Below are positions 1-13,221 of a stretch of 64,000 nucleotides of DNA, one piece after another (the first letter of the stretch is position 1; every line of letters starts with the position of its first letter). Under the pieces are notes generated by a model, which saw only the letters and a list, made by a program, of their open reading frames with translations, searched no databases and was not told where the DNA came from. The stretch is from Chamaelirium japonicum (Eukaryota; Streptophyta; Magnoliopsida; Liliales; Melanthiaceae): contig OX393557.1 in assembly GCA_947650365.1 (NCBI GenBank), positions 372,001 through 436,000 of the forward strand, in the 5' to 3' direction. The translations under genes and the position numbers were made by a program.

Positions 1-549
1 ATGAATTAGAATGGATCGTGCGAATGAATTAGAATGGATACATTCGTGCGAATGAATTAAAATGGATCGTATGAATGAATTAGATTGGATCGTATGAATG
101 AATTAGAATGGATCGTGCGAATGAATTAGAATGGATCGTACGAATGAATTAGAATGGATCGTTTGAATGAATTAGAATGGATCGTACTTATGAATTAGAA
201 TGGGTCATACGAATGAAATAGAAAGGATCGTACGAAGGAATTAGAAAGGATCGTACAAACGAATTAGAATGGATCGTATGAATGAAATAGAATAGATCGT
301 ACGAATGAATTAGAATGGATCGTATGAATGAATTAGATAGGATCGTATGAATGAATTAGAATGGATTGTATGAATGAAATAGAATAGATCGTACGAATGA
401 ATTAGATTGGATCGTGCGAATGAATTAGAATGGGTCGTACGAATGAATTAGAATGGATCGTACGAATGAATTAGAATGGATACATTCGTGCAAAAGAAGT
501 AGAATGGATTGTATGAATGAATTAGAATGGATCGTACGAATGAATTAGA
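1..549 (+). repeat. Plus-orientation satellite block
   Basis: About 24 units, cut by the window start. Positions 165-270 carry the rare run GTTTGAATG, CGTACTTATG, GGGTCATACG, GAAAGGATCGTACAAACG. The same run recurs at about 14,870-15,000 and 45,830-45,930, with partial copies near 32,875 and 35,600. It ends at a plus-to-minus switch inside GAATTAGACGTACGATCC. Confidence 0.9.
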
Positions 550-1089
550 CGTACGATCCATTCTAATTCAATCGTACAATCTATTCTAAATCATTCGTAC
601 GATCCATTCTAATTTATTCGTACAATCCATTCTAATTCATTCGCACGAATGTATCCATTTTAATTCATTCGTACGATCCATTCTAATTCATTCATATAAT
701 CCATTCTAATTCATTCGTACGATCCATTCTAATTCCTTCGTACGAATGTATCTACTCTAATTCATTCATACGATCCATTCTAATTCATTCGCACGATCCA
801 TTCTAATTCATACGTACGATCCATTCTAATTCATTCATATGATCCATTCTAATTCATTCGTACGATCCATTCTAATTCATTCGCACGATCTATTCTAATT
901 CATTCATAAAATCCATTCTATTTCATTCGTACGATCCATTCTAATTCATTCGCAAGATCCATTCTAATTCATTCATACGATCCAATCTAATTCATTCATA
1001 CGATCCATTCAAATTCATTAATACGATCCAATCTAATTCATTCATACGATCCATTCTAATTCCTTCGTACGATCCATTCTAATTCATAC
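550..1089 (-). repeat. Minus-orientation satellite block
   Basis: About 23 units with one 28-bp form (CGCACGAATGTATCC near 640) and another near 740-760. It ends at CATACGATGCGAATG, where a minus unit runs into a plus unit through a shared ACGA/GCGA core. Confidence 0.9.
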
Positions 1090-1741
1090 GATGCGAATGA
1101 ATTAGAATGGATCGTGCGAATGAATTAGAATGGATCGTACGAATGAAATAGAATGGATTGTACGAATGAGATAGAATGGATCGTATGAATGAATTAGAAT
1201 GGATACATTCATGCGAATGAATTAGAATGGATCATACGAATGAATTAGAATGGATTCATTCGTGCGAATGAATTACAATGGATCGTACGAATGAGTAAGA
1301 ATGGATCGTACGAATGAATTAGAATGGTTTGAATTAGAATGAATCGTACGAATGAATTAGAATGGATCGTACGAATGAATTAGAATGGATCGTACGAATG
1401 AATTAGAATGGATTGAATTAGAATGAATCGTACGAATGAATTAGAATGAATCATACCGTACGAATGAATTAGAATGGATCATACGAAGGAATTAGAATGG
1501 ATCGTACGAATGAATTAGAATGGATCGTACGAAGGAATTAGAATGGATCGTACGAAGGAATTAGAATGGATCTTATGAATGAATTAGAATGGATCGTGCG
1601 AATGAATTAGAATGGATCGTACGAATGAATTAGAATGGATCGTATGAATGAATTAGAATGGATCGTAGTAATGAATTAGAATGGATCCTACGAATGAATT
1701 AGAATAGATTGTGCGAATGAATTAGAATGGATCTGGATCGT
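1090..1741 (+). repeat. Plus-orientation satellite block with GGATTGAATTAG short units
   Basis: It includes truncated units GAATGGATTGAATTAGAATGAATCG at about 1,326 and 1,410, where ATCGTACGAA is lost. It also holds the linked CATACCGTACGAATG variant at about 1,451, a haplotype that recurs near 5,165, 13,580, 21,767, 28,268, 48,985 and 56,463. It ends at GGATCTGGATCGTGTATCC, a junction seen again at about 12,893. Confidence 0.88.
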
Positions 1742-1968
1742 GTATCCATTCTAATTCATTCGTACAACCCATTCTAATTCATTCGTACGATCCATTCTAA
1801 TTCATTCGCATGATCCATTCTAATTCATTCGTACGATCCATTCTAATTCATTCGCACGATCCATTCTAATTCATTCATATGATCCATTCTATTTCATTCA
1901 TATGATCCACTCTAATTTATTCATACGATCCATTCTAATTCATTCGTACGATCCATTCTAATTCATTC
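1742..1968 (-). repeat. Minus-orientation satellite block
   Basis: Ten units. Near 1,900-1,920 it carries CATATGATCCACTC. The same CATATGATCCACTC run is found near 44,340, ahead of the same minus-to-plus junction, so block and junction were copied together. Confidence 0.88.
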
Positions 1969-2720
1969 GGATCGTGCGAATGAATTAGAATGGATCTTAC
2001 GAATGAATTAGAATGGAACGTATAGATTGTGCGAATGAATTAGAATGGATCGTACGAATGAATTAGAATGGATCGTACGAATGAGTAAGAATGGATCGTA
2101 CGAATGGAATAGAATGGATCGTATGAATGAATTAGAATGGATACGTGCGAATGAATTAGAATTGATCGTACGAATGAATTAGAATAGATTGTGCGAATGA
2201 ATTAGAATGGATCGTACGAATGAATTGGAATGTATACATTCGTGCGAATGAATTAGAATGGATCGTACGAATGAAATAGAATGGATCGTGCGAATAAATT
2301 AGAATGGATCGTACGAATGAATTAGAATAGATCGTACGAATGACTTAGAATGGATCGTTCGAATGAATTAGAATAGATTGTGCGAATGAATTAGAATGAA
2401 TCGTACGAATGAATTAGAAAGGATACATTCGTGCGAATAAATTAGAATGGATCGTATGAGTGTGAATGAATTAGAATGGATTGTGCGAATGAATTAGAAT
2501 GGATCGTACGAATGAATTAGAATGGATCGTACGAATGAATTAGAATGGATACATTCGTGCAAAAGAATTAGAATGGATTGTATGAATGAATTAGAATGGA
2601 TCGTGCGAAAGAATTAGAATGGATCGTGCGAATGAATTAGAATGGATTGTACGAATGAATTAGAATGGATCGTACGAATGAATTAGAATGGATCGTACGA
2701 ATGAATTAGAAAGGATACAT
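1969..2720 (+). repeat. Plus-orientation block with a dispersed higher-order haplotype
   Basis: It begins with the rare run GGATCTTACG, GGAACGTATAGATTGTGCG. That start recurs at 44,411 and continues collinearly to about 44,765, with one extra 23-bp unit there. Positions about 2,060-2,640 also match about 10,690-11,260 (GATACGTGCG, GAATGACTTAG, GATCGTTCG, GTATGAGTGTGAATG). It ends in AAAGGATACATTCGAATTC, a plus-to-minus junction type used at least ten times in the window. Confidence 0.88.
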
Positions 2721-5018
2721 TCGAATTCATTCGTACGATCCATTCTAATTCCTTCGTACGATCCATATTCTAATTCATTCACACGATCCATTCTAAATCA
2801 TTCATACGATCCATTCTAATTTATTCGCACAATCCATTCTAATTCATTCGTACGATCCATTCTAATTCATTCGCACAATCTATTCTAATTCATTCGAACG
2901 ATCCATTCTAATTCATTCATACGATCCATTCTAATTCATTCGTACGATCTATTCTATTTCATTCATACAATCCTTTCTTACTCAATCGTATGATCCATTC
3001 TAATCCATTCGCACAATCTATTCTAATTCATTCGTACGATCCATTCTATTTCATTCGTACGATCCATTCTAATTCATACGATCCATTCTATTTCATTCAT
3101 ACGATCCATTTTAATTCATTCACACGATCCATTCTAATTCATTCATACGATCCATTCTAATTCATTTATACGATCCATTTTAATTCATTCGCACAATCTA
3201 TTCCAATTCATTCGTACGATCAATTCTAATTCATTAGCATGATCCATTCTAATTCATTCGTACGATCTATTCTATTTCATTCGTACAATCCATTCTTACT
3301 CAATCGTATGATCCATTCGCAAAATCTATTCTAATTCATTCGTACGATCCATTCTAATTCATACGATCCATTCTATTTCATTCATACGATCCATTTTAAT
3401 TCATTCGCATGATCCTTTCTAATTCATTCGTACGATCCATTCTAATTCTTTCGCACAATCTATTCTAATTCATTCGAACGATCCATTCTAATTCATTCGT
3501 ACGATCCATTCTAATTCATTCGTACGATCCATTCTAATTCATTCGTACGATCCATTCTAATTCATTCACACGATCCATTCTAATTCATTCGCACGATCCA
3601 TTCGTATTCACTCAAACTATCCATTCTAATTCGTTCATATGATCCATTCTAATTCATTCGTACGATCCATTCTAATTCATTCGTACGATCCATTCTAATT
3701 CATTCGCACAATCTATTCTAATTCATTCGTACGATCCATTCTTATTCATTCGCACAATCCATTCTAATTCATTCATACGATCCATTCTATTTCATTCGTA
3801 CGATCCATTCTAATTCATTCGCACGATTCATTCTAATTCATTCATACGATCCATTCTAATTCATTCGTATGTATCCATTCTAATTCATTCATACAATCCA
3901 TTCTAATTCTACGATCCATTCTTACTCATTCGTATTATCCATTTTAATTCATTCACACGAATGTATCAACTCTAATTCATTCGTATGATCTATTCTAATT
4001 CATTCGCACGAATGTATCCATTCTAATTCATTCGTACGATCCATTCTAATTCATTCATACGATCCATTCTAATTCATTCGTACGATCCATTCTAATTCCT
4101 TCGTATGATCCATTCTAATTCATTCGCACGAATGTATCCATTCTAATTCATTCGTACGATCCATTCTAATTCATTCGCACGATCCATTCTAATTCATTCA
4201 TACGATCCATTCTATTTCATTCGTACGATCCATTCTTAATCATTCGTACGATCCATTCTAGTTCATTCGTACGATCCATTCTAATTCATTAGCACGATCC
4301 AAATTCATTTATCCGTACGATCTATTCTATTTCATTCGTATGATCCATTCTTATCGCACGATCCATTCTAATTCATTCGCACGATCCATTCTCCATTCTA
4401 ATTCCTTCGTACAATCCATTCTAATTCCTTCGTATCCATTCTAATTCACTCATACGATCCATTCTAATTCATTCATACGATCCATTCTAATTCATTCGCA
4501 TGAATGTATCCATTCTAATTCATTCGTACGATCCATTCTAATTCATTCGCACAATCTATTCTAATTCATTCATACGATCCATCCTAATTCATTCGCACGA
4601 ATATATCCATTCTAATTCATTCGTACAATCCATTCTATTTCATTCGTACGATCCATTCTTACTCATTCGTACGATCCATTCGTATCCATTCTAATTCATT
4701 CGTACGATCCATTCTAATTCATTCGCACGATCCATTCTAATTCATTAATACGATCCAATCTAATTCATTCATACGATGCATTCTAATTCATTCGCACGAT
4801 CCATTCTAATGTATTCGCACGATCCATTCTAATTCATTTGTACGAATGTAGCCACTCTAATTCATTCATACGATCCATTCTAATTCGTTCGCACGAATGT
4901 ATCCATTCCAATTCATTCGTACGATCCGTTCTATTTCATTCGTACGAATGAATTAGAATTCATTCGTACGATTCATTCTAATTCAATCCATTCTAATTCA
5001 TTCGTACGATCCATTCTA
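2721..5018 (-). repeat. Long minus-orientation block
   Basis: About 98 units. Two copies of the CTTACTCAATCGTA marker (about 2,977 and 3,296) give an imperfect internal repeat of roughly 320 bp. Position 3,899 starts the marker TCTACGATCC...CGTATTATCCATTTT, also at 27,029, 46,708 and 61,848. A tiny plus stub lies at about 4,943-4,960. There CATTCGTACGAATGAATTAG forms a near-perfect palindrome with the preceding minus unit. Confidence 0.88.
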
Positions 5019-5912
5019 ATGAATTAGAATGAATCGTACGAATGAATTAGAATGGATCGTACGAATGAATTAGAATGGATCGTACGAATGACTTAGAATC
5101 GATCGTTCGAATGAATTAGAATAGATTGTGCGAATGAATTAGAATGGATCGTTTAGAATGAATCATACCGTACGAATAAATTAGAATGGATCGTACGAAT
5201 GAATTAGAATGGATACATTCGTGCGAATGAATTAGAATGGATCATACGAAGGAATTAGAATGGATCGTACGAATGAATTAGAATGGATCGTACGAATGAA
5301 TTAGAATGGATCGTACGAATGAATTAGAATGGATACATTCGTGCGAATGAATTAGAATGGATCATACGAATGAATTAGAGTGGATACATTCGTACAAATG
5401 AATTAGAATGGATCGTACGAATGAATTAGAATGGATACATTCGTGCGAATGAATTAGAATGGATCGTACGAATGAATTAGAATGGATCGTATGAATGAAT
5501 TAGAATGGATCGTGCGAATGAATTAGAATGGATCGTACGAATGAATTAGAATGGATCGTGCGAATGAATTAGAATGGATACATTCGTGCGAATGAATTAG
5601 AATGAATCGTATGAATGAATTAGAGTGGTTACATTCGTACAAATGAATTAGAATGGATCGTACGAATGAATTAGAATGGATACATTCGTGCGAATGAATT
5701 GGAATGGATCATATGAATGAATTAGAATGGATCGTTTGAGTGAATTAGAATAAATTGTGCGAATGAATTAGAATGGATCGTACAAATGAATTAGAATGGA
5801 TCGTGCGAATGAATTAGAATGGATCGTATGAATGAATTAGAATGGATCGTGCGAATGAATTAGAATATAGATCGTACGAATGAATTAGAATGGATCGTAC
5901 GAATGAATTCGA
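5019..5912 (+). repeat. Plus-orientation block rich in 28-bp units
   Basis: The 28-bp form (GATACATTCGTGCG) is frequent here, for example near 5,213, 5,333, 5,433, 5,578 and 5,670. GAGTGGATACATTCGTAC at 5,378 and GAGTGGTTACATTCGTAC at 5,632 are partial copies of the haplotype at 19,280. The end is the recurrent junction AATATAGATC... then GAATTCGAATGTATCC. Confidence 0.88.
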
Positions 5913-6127
5913 ATGTATCCTTTCTAATTCATTCGTACGATCCATTCTAATTCATTCGTACGATCCATTCTAATTCATTCGTACAATCCATTCTAATTCA
6001 TTCGCACGATCCATTCTAATTCATTCGTATGATCCATTCTAATTCATTCGTACGATGCATTCTAATTCATTCGCACAATCCATTCTAATTCATTCACACT
6101 TTTACGATCCATTCTAATTCATTCGCA
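5913..6127 (-). repeat. Short minus-orientation block
   Basis: Nine units. One carries an odd join, CATTCACACTTTTACGATCC at about 6,092-6,110, where part of a unit is lost. It turns to plus at CATTCGCACGAATGAAATAG, a strand-symmetric core broken only by its central CA. Confidence 0.87.
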
Positions 6128-6358
6128 CGAATGAAATAGAATGGATCGTACGAATGAGTAAGAATGGATCGTACGAATGAGTAAGAATGGATCGTACGAA
6201 TGAAATAGAATGGATCGTACGAATGAATTAGAATGGATTGTATGAATGAATTAGAATGGATCGTGCGAATGAATTAGAATGGATCGTACGAATGAATTAG
6301 AATGGATCGTACGAATGAATTAGAATGGATCGTACGAATGAATTAGAAAGGATACATT
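6128..6358 (+). repeat. Short plus-orientation block
   Basis: Ten units including two consecutive GAGTAAG units. It ends in the recurrent AAAGGATACATTCGAATTC junction, and the following minus sequence matches that after 2,720 and 36,550 (GATCTATATTC or GATCCATATTC). Confidence 0.87.
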
Positions 6359-7857
6359 CGAATTCATTCGTACGATCCATTCTAATTCATTCGTACGATC
6401 TATATTCTAATTCATTTGCACGATCCATTCTAATTCATTCATACGATCCATTCTAATTTATTCGCACGATCCATTCTAATTCATTCGTACGATCCATTCT
6501 AATTCATTCGCACAATTTATTCTAATTCACTCAAACGATCCATTCTAATTCATTCATATGATCCATTCTAATTCATTCGCACGAATGTATCCATTCTAAT
6601 TCATTCGTACGATCCATTCTAATTCATTTGTACGAATGTATCCACTCTAATTCAATCATACGATTCATTCTAATTCATTCGTAAGAATGTATCCATTCTA
6701 ATTCATTCGCACGATCCATTCTAATTCATTCGTACGATCCATTCTAATTCATTCGCACGATCCATTCTAATTCATTCGCACAATCTATTCTAATTCATTC
6801 ATACGATCCATTCTAATTCATTCGCACAATCCATTCTAATTCATTCATACGATCCATTCTATTTCATTCATACGATCCATTCTAATTCATTCATACGATC
6901 CATTCTAATTCATTCGCACGATCCATTCTAATTCATTCGCATGATCCATTCTAATTCATTCGTACGATCGATTCAAATTCATTCATACGATCCATTCTAA
7001 TTCATTCGCACAAATGTATCCATTCTAATTCATTCGTACGATCCATTCTAATTCATTCATACGATCCATCCTAATTCATTCGCACGAATGTATCCATTCT
7101 AATTCATTCGTACAATCCATTCTATTTCATTCTTACGATCCATTCTTACTCATTCGTACGATCCATTCGTATCCATTCTAATTTATTCGTACGATCTATT
7201 CTAATTCATTCGTACGATCCATTCTAATTCATTAATACGATCCAATCTACTTCATTCATACGATCCATTCTAATTCATTCGTACGATCCATTCTAATTCA
7301 TTCGCACGATCCATTCTAATTCATTCGCATGATCCATTCTAATTCATTCATACGATCCATTCTAATTCATTCGTACGATCCATTCTAATTCATTCATACG
7401 ATCCATTCTAATTCATTTATATGATCCATTCTAATTCATTCGTACGGTATGATTCATTCTAATTCATTCGTACGATTCATTCTAATTCAATCCATTCTAA
7501 TTCATTCGTACGATCCATTCTAATTCATTCGTACGATCCATTCTAATTCATTCATACGATCCATTCTAATTCATTCGTACGATCCATTCTAATTCATTCA
7601 TACAATCCATTCTAATTCATTCGCACGATCCATTCGCATTCACTCAAACGATCCATTCTAATTCATTCATATGATCCATTCTAATTCATTCGCACGAATG
7701 TATCCATTCTAATTCATTCGTACGATCCATTCTAATTCATTTGTATGAATGTATCCACTCTAATTCATTCATACGATCCATTCTAATTCATTCGCACGAA
7801 TGTATCCATTCCAATTCATTCGTACGATCAATTCTAATTCATTCGCACGATCTATTC
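6359..7857 (-). repeat. Minus-orientation block
   Basis: About 65 units. Positions 7,610-7,860 carry the CATTCGCATTCACTCAAACG haplotype followed by the 28-23-28 pattern. This pattern recurs at 17,450, 23,365 and 47,100 in minus orientation and at about 19,135-19,475 in plus orientation. A CATACCGTACG-type variant appears in complement near 7,446 (CGTACGGTATG). Confidence 0.88.
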
Positions 7858-8156
7858 GAGAATGGATCGTATTAATGAATTAGAATGGATCGTGCGAATG
7901 AATTAGAATGGATCGTACGAATGAGTAAGAATGGATCGTGCGAATGAATTAGAATGGATCATATGAATGAATTAGAATAGATCGTATGAATGAATTAGAA
8001 TGGATCGTACGAATGAATTCGAATGGATCGTACGAATGAATTAGAATGGATCGTTTGAGTGAATGCGAATGAATCGTGCGAATGAATTAGAATGGATTGT
8101 ACGAATGAATTAGAATGGATCCTACGAATGAATTAGAATGGATACATTCGTGCGAA
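7858..8156 (+). repeat. Plus-orientation block
   Basis: Thirteen units with GTTTGAGTGAATGCG at about 8,049. It ends in GATACATTCGTGCGAATCC, a junction inside the 28-bp form that recurs at about 9,637, 35,111 and 48,118 with the same following minus sequence. Confidence 0.88.
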
Positions 8157-8979
8157 TCCATTCTATTTCATTCGTACGATCCATTCTAATTCATTCGCAC
8201 GATCCATTCTAATTCATTCATACGATCCAATCTAATTCATTCGTACGATCCATTCTAATTCATTCGTGCGATCCATTCTAATTCATTCATACGATCCATT
8301 CTAATTTATTCGCACGATCCATTCTAATTCATTCGTACGATCCATTCTAATTCATTCGCACAATCTATTTTAATTCACTCAAACGATCCATTCTAATTCT
8401 TTCATATGATCCATTCTAATTCATTCGCACGAATGTATCCATTCTAATACATTCGTACGATCCATTCTAATTCATTTGTACAAAGGTATCCACTCTAATT
8501 CATACATACGATTCATTCTAATTCATTCGCACGAATGTATCCATTCTAATTCATTCGCACGATCCATTCTAATTCATTCATAAGATCCATTCTAATTCAT
8601 TCGTACGATCCATTCTAATTCATTCGCACGAATGTATCCATTCTAATTCATTCGTACGATCCATTCTAATTCATTTGTACGAATGTATCCACTCTAATTC
8701 ATTCGTATGATCCATTCTAATTCATTCGCACGAATGTATCCATTCTAATTCATTCGTACGATCCATTCTAATTCATTCGTACGATCCATTCTAATTCATT
8801 CGTACGATCCATACTAATTCATTCATACGGTATGATTCATTCTAAACGATCCATTCTAATTCATTCGCACAATCTATTCTAATTCATTCGAACGATCCAT
8901 TCTAAGTCATTCGTACGATCCATTCTAATTCATTCGTACGATCCATTCTAATTCATTCGTACGATTCATTCTAATTCAT
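8157..8979 (-). repeat. Minus-orientation block paralogous to 36.65-37.45 kb
   Basis: From about 8,300 it matches 36,650-37,446. It has the same order of CACTCAAACG, CATATG, 28-bp forms, GTATCCACTC and then GGTATGATTCATTCTAAACG. The exact odd fusion CATTCTAAACGATCC is at 8,838 and 37,307. It ends at CATTCTAATTCATTAGAATGG, where a minus unit meets a plus unit through the internal ATTAGAAT/ATTCTAAT symmetry. Confidence 0.88.
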
Positions 8980-9636
8980 TAGAATGGATCGTACGAATGA
9001 ATTAGAATGGACTGAATTAGAATGAATCGTACGAATGAATTCTAATTCATTCGTACGAATGAAATAGAATGGATCGTACGAATGAATTGGAATGGATACA
9101 TTCGTGCGAATGAATTAGAATGGATCGTATGAATGAATTAGAGTGGCTACATTCGTACAAATGAATTAGAATGGATCGTGCGAATGAATTAGAATGGATC
9201 GTGCGAATGAATTAGAATGGATCGTACGAATGAATTAGAATGGATCGTATGAATGAATTAGATTGGATCGTATTAATGAATTAGAATGGATCGTGCGAAT
9301 GAATTAGAATGGACCGTACGAATGAATTAGAATGGATCGTACGAATGAATTAGAATAGATTGTGCGAATGAATTAGAATGGATCGTACGAATGAATTAGA
9401 AAGGATACATTCGTGCGAATGAATTAGAATGGATCGTATGAGTGTGAATGAATTAGAATGGATCGTGCGAATGAATTAGAATGGATCGTATTAATGAATT
9501 AGAATGGATCGTGCGAATGAATTAGAATGGATCGTACGAATGAGTAAGAATGGATCGTGCGAATGAATTAGAATGGATTGTACGAATGAATTAGAATGGA
9601 TCGTACGAATGAATTAGAACGGATACATTCGTGCGA
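8980..9636 (+). repeat. Plus-orientation block with a 15-bp inverted stub
   Basis: At about 9,040-9,054 a single minus piece, TTCTAATTCATTCGTACG, interrupts plus sequence. The same stub is at about 37,508-37,521. Both sit in a segment (9,080-9,300 and 37,554-37,760) that matches closely, including GAGTGGCTACATTCGTAC. The stub therefore arose once and was copied. Confidence 0.88.
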
Positions 9637-10106
9637 ATCCATTCTATTTCATTCGTACGATCCATTCTAATTCATACGCACGATCCATTCTAATTCATTC
9701 ATACGATCCATTCTAATTCATTCGTACGATCCATTCTAATTCATTCGTACGATCCATTCTAATTCATTCGCACAATCTATTCTAATTCATTCGTACGATC
9801 CATTCTAATTCATTCGCACGATCCATTCTAATTCATTCATACGATCCATTCTATTTCATTCGTACGATCCATTCTTACTCATTCGTACGATCCATTCTAA
9901 TTCATTTGCACGAAGGTATCCATTCTAATTCATTCGTACTATCCATTCTAATTCCTTCGTATGATCCATTCTAATTCATTCGTACTATCCATTCTAATTC
10001 ATTCGCACGATCCATTCTAATTCATGCATACGATCCAATCTAATTCATTCATACGATCCATTCTAATTCATTCGCACGAATGTATCCATTCTAATTCATT
10101 CGTACA
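9637..10106 (-). repeat. Minus-orientation block ending at ACATGT junction
   Basis: Twenty units. It carries the CACGAAGGTATCC haplotype at about 9,910. It turns to plus at CGTACATGTATGAATG, making a palindrome TACATGTA at 10,103-10,110 flanked by near-symmetric arms. The same junction occurs at 48,443-48,450 and a close one at 47,726-47,733. Confidence 0.88.
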
Positions 10107-10110
10107 TGTA
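10103..10110. repeat. TACATGTA palindromic junction (one of three)
   Basis: A minus unit CATTCGTACAT meets a plus unit ATGTATGAATG. The eight bases are a perfect palindrome and the flanking CTAATTCATTC / GAATGAATTAG arms are symmetric apart from G/A differences. Equivalent junctions are at 48,443-48,450 (same sense) and 47,726-47,733 (CATACATGTACG). Confidence 0.88.
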
Positions 10111-11356
10111 TGAATGAATTAGAATGGATCGTACGAATGAATTAGAGTTGATACATTCATACGAATGAATTAGAATGGATCATATGAATGAATTAGAATC
10201 GATCGTACGAATGAATTAGAATGGATACCTTCGTGCAAATGAATTAGAATGGATCGTACGAATTAGTAAGAATGGATCGTATGAATGAATTAGAATGGAT
10301 TGTGCGAATGAATTAGAATGGATCGTACGAATGAATTAGAATAGATCGTACGAATGAATTAGAATGGATCGTACGAATGAATTAGAATGGATCGTACGAA
10401 TGAATTAGAATGGATCGTATGAATGAATTAGAATCGATCGTACGAATGAATTAGAATGGATACCTTCGTGCAAATGAATTAGAATGGATCGTACGAATGA
10501 GTAAGAATGGATCGTACAAATGAAATAGAATGGATCGTATGAATGAATTAGAATGGATCGTGCGAATGAATTAGAATGGATCGTACGAATGAATTAGAAT
10601 AGATTGTGCGAATGAATTAGAATGGATCGTACGAATGAATTAGAATGGATCGTACGAATGAATTAGAATGGATCGTATGAATGAATTAGAATGGATCGTA
10701 CGAATGAGTAAGAATGGATCGTACGAATAAAATAGAATGGATCGTATGAATGAATTAGAATGGATACGTGCGAATGAATTAGAATTGATCGTACGAATGA
10801 ATTAGAATAGATTGTGCGAATGAATTAGAATGGATCGTACGAATGAATTGGAATGGATACATTCGTGCGAATGAATTAGAATGGATCGTACGAATGAAAT
10901 AGAATGGATCGTGCGAATGAATTAGAATGGATCGTACGAATGAATTAGAATGGATCGTACGAATGACTTAGAATGGATCGTTCGAATGAATTAGAATAGA
11001 TTGTGCGAATGAATTAGAATAGATCGTACGAATGAATTAGAACGGATACATTCGTGCGAATGAATTAGATTGGATCGTATGAGTGTGAATGAATTAGAAT
11101 GGATTGTGCGAATGAATTAGAATGGATCGTACGAATGAATTAGAATGGATCGTACGAATGAATTAGAATGGATACATTCGTGCAAACTAATTAGAATGGA
11201 TTGTATGAATGAATTAGAATGGATCGTGCGAAAGAATTAGAATGGATCGTGCGAATGAGTTAGAATGGATCGTACGAATGAATTAGAATGGATCGTGCGA
11301 ATGAATTAGAATATAGATCGTACGAATGAATTAGAATGGATCGTACGAATGAATTC
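10107..11356 (+). repeat. Plus-orientation block
   Basis: About 53 units. Two copies of GATCGATCG then GATACCTTCGTGCAAATG (about 10,198-10,245 and 10,433-10,473) indicate an internal repeat of roughly 230 bp. Positions 10,690-11,260 match 2,060-2,640. It ends in the recurrent AATATAGATC / GAATTCGAATGTATCC junction. Confidence 0.88.
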
Positions 11357-11886
11357 GAATGTATCCTTTCTAATTCATTCGTACGATCCATTCTAATTCA
11401 TTCGTACGATCCTTTCTAATTCCTTCATACGAATGAATTAGAATGGATTGCATGAATGAATTAGAATAGATCGTACGATCCATTCTAATTCATTCATACG
11501 ATCCAGTCTAATTCATTCGCACAATCTATTCTAATTCATTCGTACGATCTATATTCTAATTCATTCGCACGATCCATTCTAATTCATTCATACGATCCAT
11601 TCTAATTTATTCGCACGATCCATTCTAATTCATTCGTACGATCCATTCTAATTCATTCGCACAATCTATTCTAATTCACTCAAACGATCCATTCTATTTC
11701 ATTCGTACGATCCATTCTAGTTCATTCGCACGAATGTATCCATTCCAATTCATTCGTACAATCCATTCTAATTCATTCGCACAATCTATTCTCATTCATT
11801 CGTACGATCAATTCTAATTAATTCGCACAATCCATACGTTCCATTCTAATTCATTCGTAAGATCCATTCTAATTCATTCGCACGAT
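11357..11886 (-). repeat. Minus-orientation block with a plus stub
   Basis: A plus stub at about 11,428-11,474 (GAATGAATTAG, GGATTGCATGAATG, AATAGATCGTACG) is flanked on the left by CCTTTCTAATTCCTTC. The same stub with the same left flank is at 18,568-18,640 and 53,068-53,140. The stub is therefore a copied cassette rather than three separate inversions. Confidence 0.86.
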
Positions 11887-12548
11887 CCGAATGAATTAGA
11901 ATGGATCGTACGAATGAATTAGAATGGATCGTATGAATGAATTAGAGTGGATCATATGAATGAACTAGAATGGATCGTATGAATGAATTAGAATGGATCG
12001 TGCGAATGAATTAGAATGGATCGTGCGAATGAATTAGACTGGATCGTATGAATGAATTAGAATGGGTCGTACGAATGAATTAGAATGGATACACGATCCA
12101 GATCCATTCTAATTCATTCGCACAATCTATTCTAATTCATTCGTAGGATCCATTCTAATTCATTACTACGATCCATTCTAATTCATTCATATGATCCATT
12201 CTAATTCATTTGCACGAAGGTATCCATTCTAATTCATTCGTACTATCCATTCTAATTCCTTCGTACGATCCATTCTATTTCCTTCGTACGATCCATTCTA
12301 ATTCATTCGTACGATCCATTCTAATTCATTCGTACGATCCATTCTAATTCCTTCGTATTGTCCATTCTAATTCATTCGTACGGTATGATTCATTCTAATT
12401 CTTTCGTACGATCATTCTAATTCAATCCATTCTAATTCATTCGTACGATCCATTCGCGCTCATTCGTACGATCCATTCTAATTCATTTGTACGATTCATT
12501 CTAATTCAATCCATTCTAATTCATTCGTACGATCCATTCGCGCTCATC
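11887..12548. repeat. Plus block then minus block joined by ACACGATCCAGATCC
   Basis: Plus orientation runs from 11,887 to about 12,094, then minus to about 12,548. The join GGATACACGATCCAGATCC is followed by CGTAGGATCC and CATTACTACGATCC. The same join and following 80 bp occur at 15,183 and 46,473, so this strand switch was amplified as part of a longer segment. Confidence 0.88.
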
Positions 12549-13221
12549 GTATGCATGAATTAGAATGGATTGTCTGAATGAATTAGATTGGATCGTATAA
12601 ATGAATTAGAATGGTTCGTACGAATGAATTAGAATGGATCGTGCGAATGAATTAGAATGGATCGTGCGAATGAATTAGAATATGGATCGTACGAAGGAAG
12701 TAGAATGGATCATACGAATGAATTCGAATGTATCCTTTCTAATTCATTCGTACGATCCATTCTAATTCATTCGTACGATCCATTCTAATTCATTCGTACG
12801 ATCCATTCTAACTCATTCGCACGATCCATTCTAATTCATTCGCACGATCCTACTAATGAATTAGAATAGATTGTGCGAATGATTTAGAATGGATCTGGAT
12901 CGTGTATCCATTCTAATTCATTCGTACGACCCATTCTAATTCATTCGTACGATCCATTCTAATTCAATCGCACGATCCATTCTAATTCATTCGTACGATC
13001 CTTTCTAATTCATTCATACGATCCATTCTAATTCATTCGCACAATCTATTCTAATTCATTCGTACGATCAATTCTAATTCATTACAAAGATCCATTCTAA
13101 TTCATTCGTACTATCCATTCTAATTCCATCGTACGATCCATTCTAATTCCTTCGTATCCATTCTAATTCACTCATACGATCCATTCTAATTCATTCATAC
13201 GATCCATTCTAATTCATTCGC
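12549..13221. repeat. Cluster of short alternating blocks
   Basis: Plus from 12,549 to 12,730, minus to about 12,850, plus to about 12,902, then minus to 13,221. Junctions are CGCTCATCGTATGCATG (recurs at 22,953 and 57,647 with TACTCATCG), GAATTCGAATGTATCC, CACGATCCTACTAATG, and GGATCTGGATCGTGTATCC (recurs at 1,733). Four switches lie within 380 bp. Confidence 0.85.
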
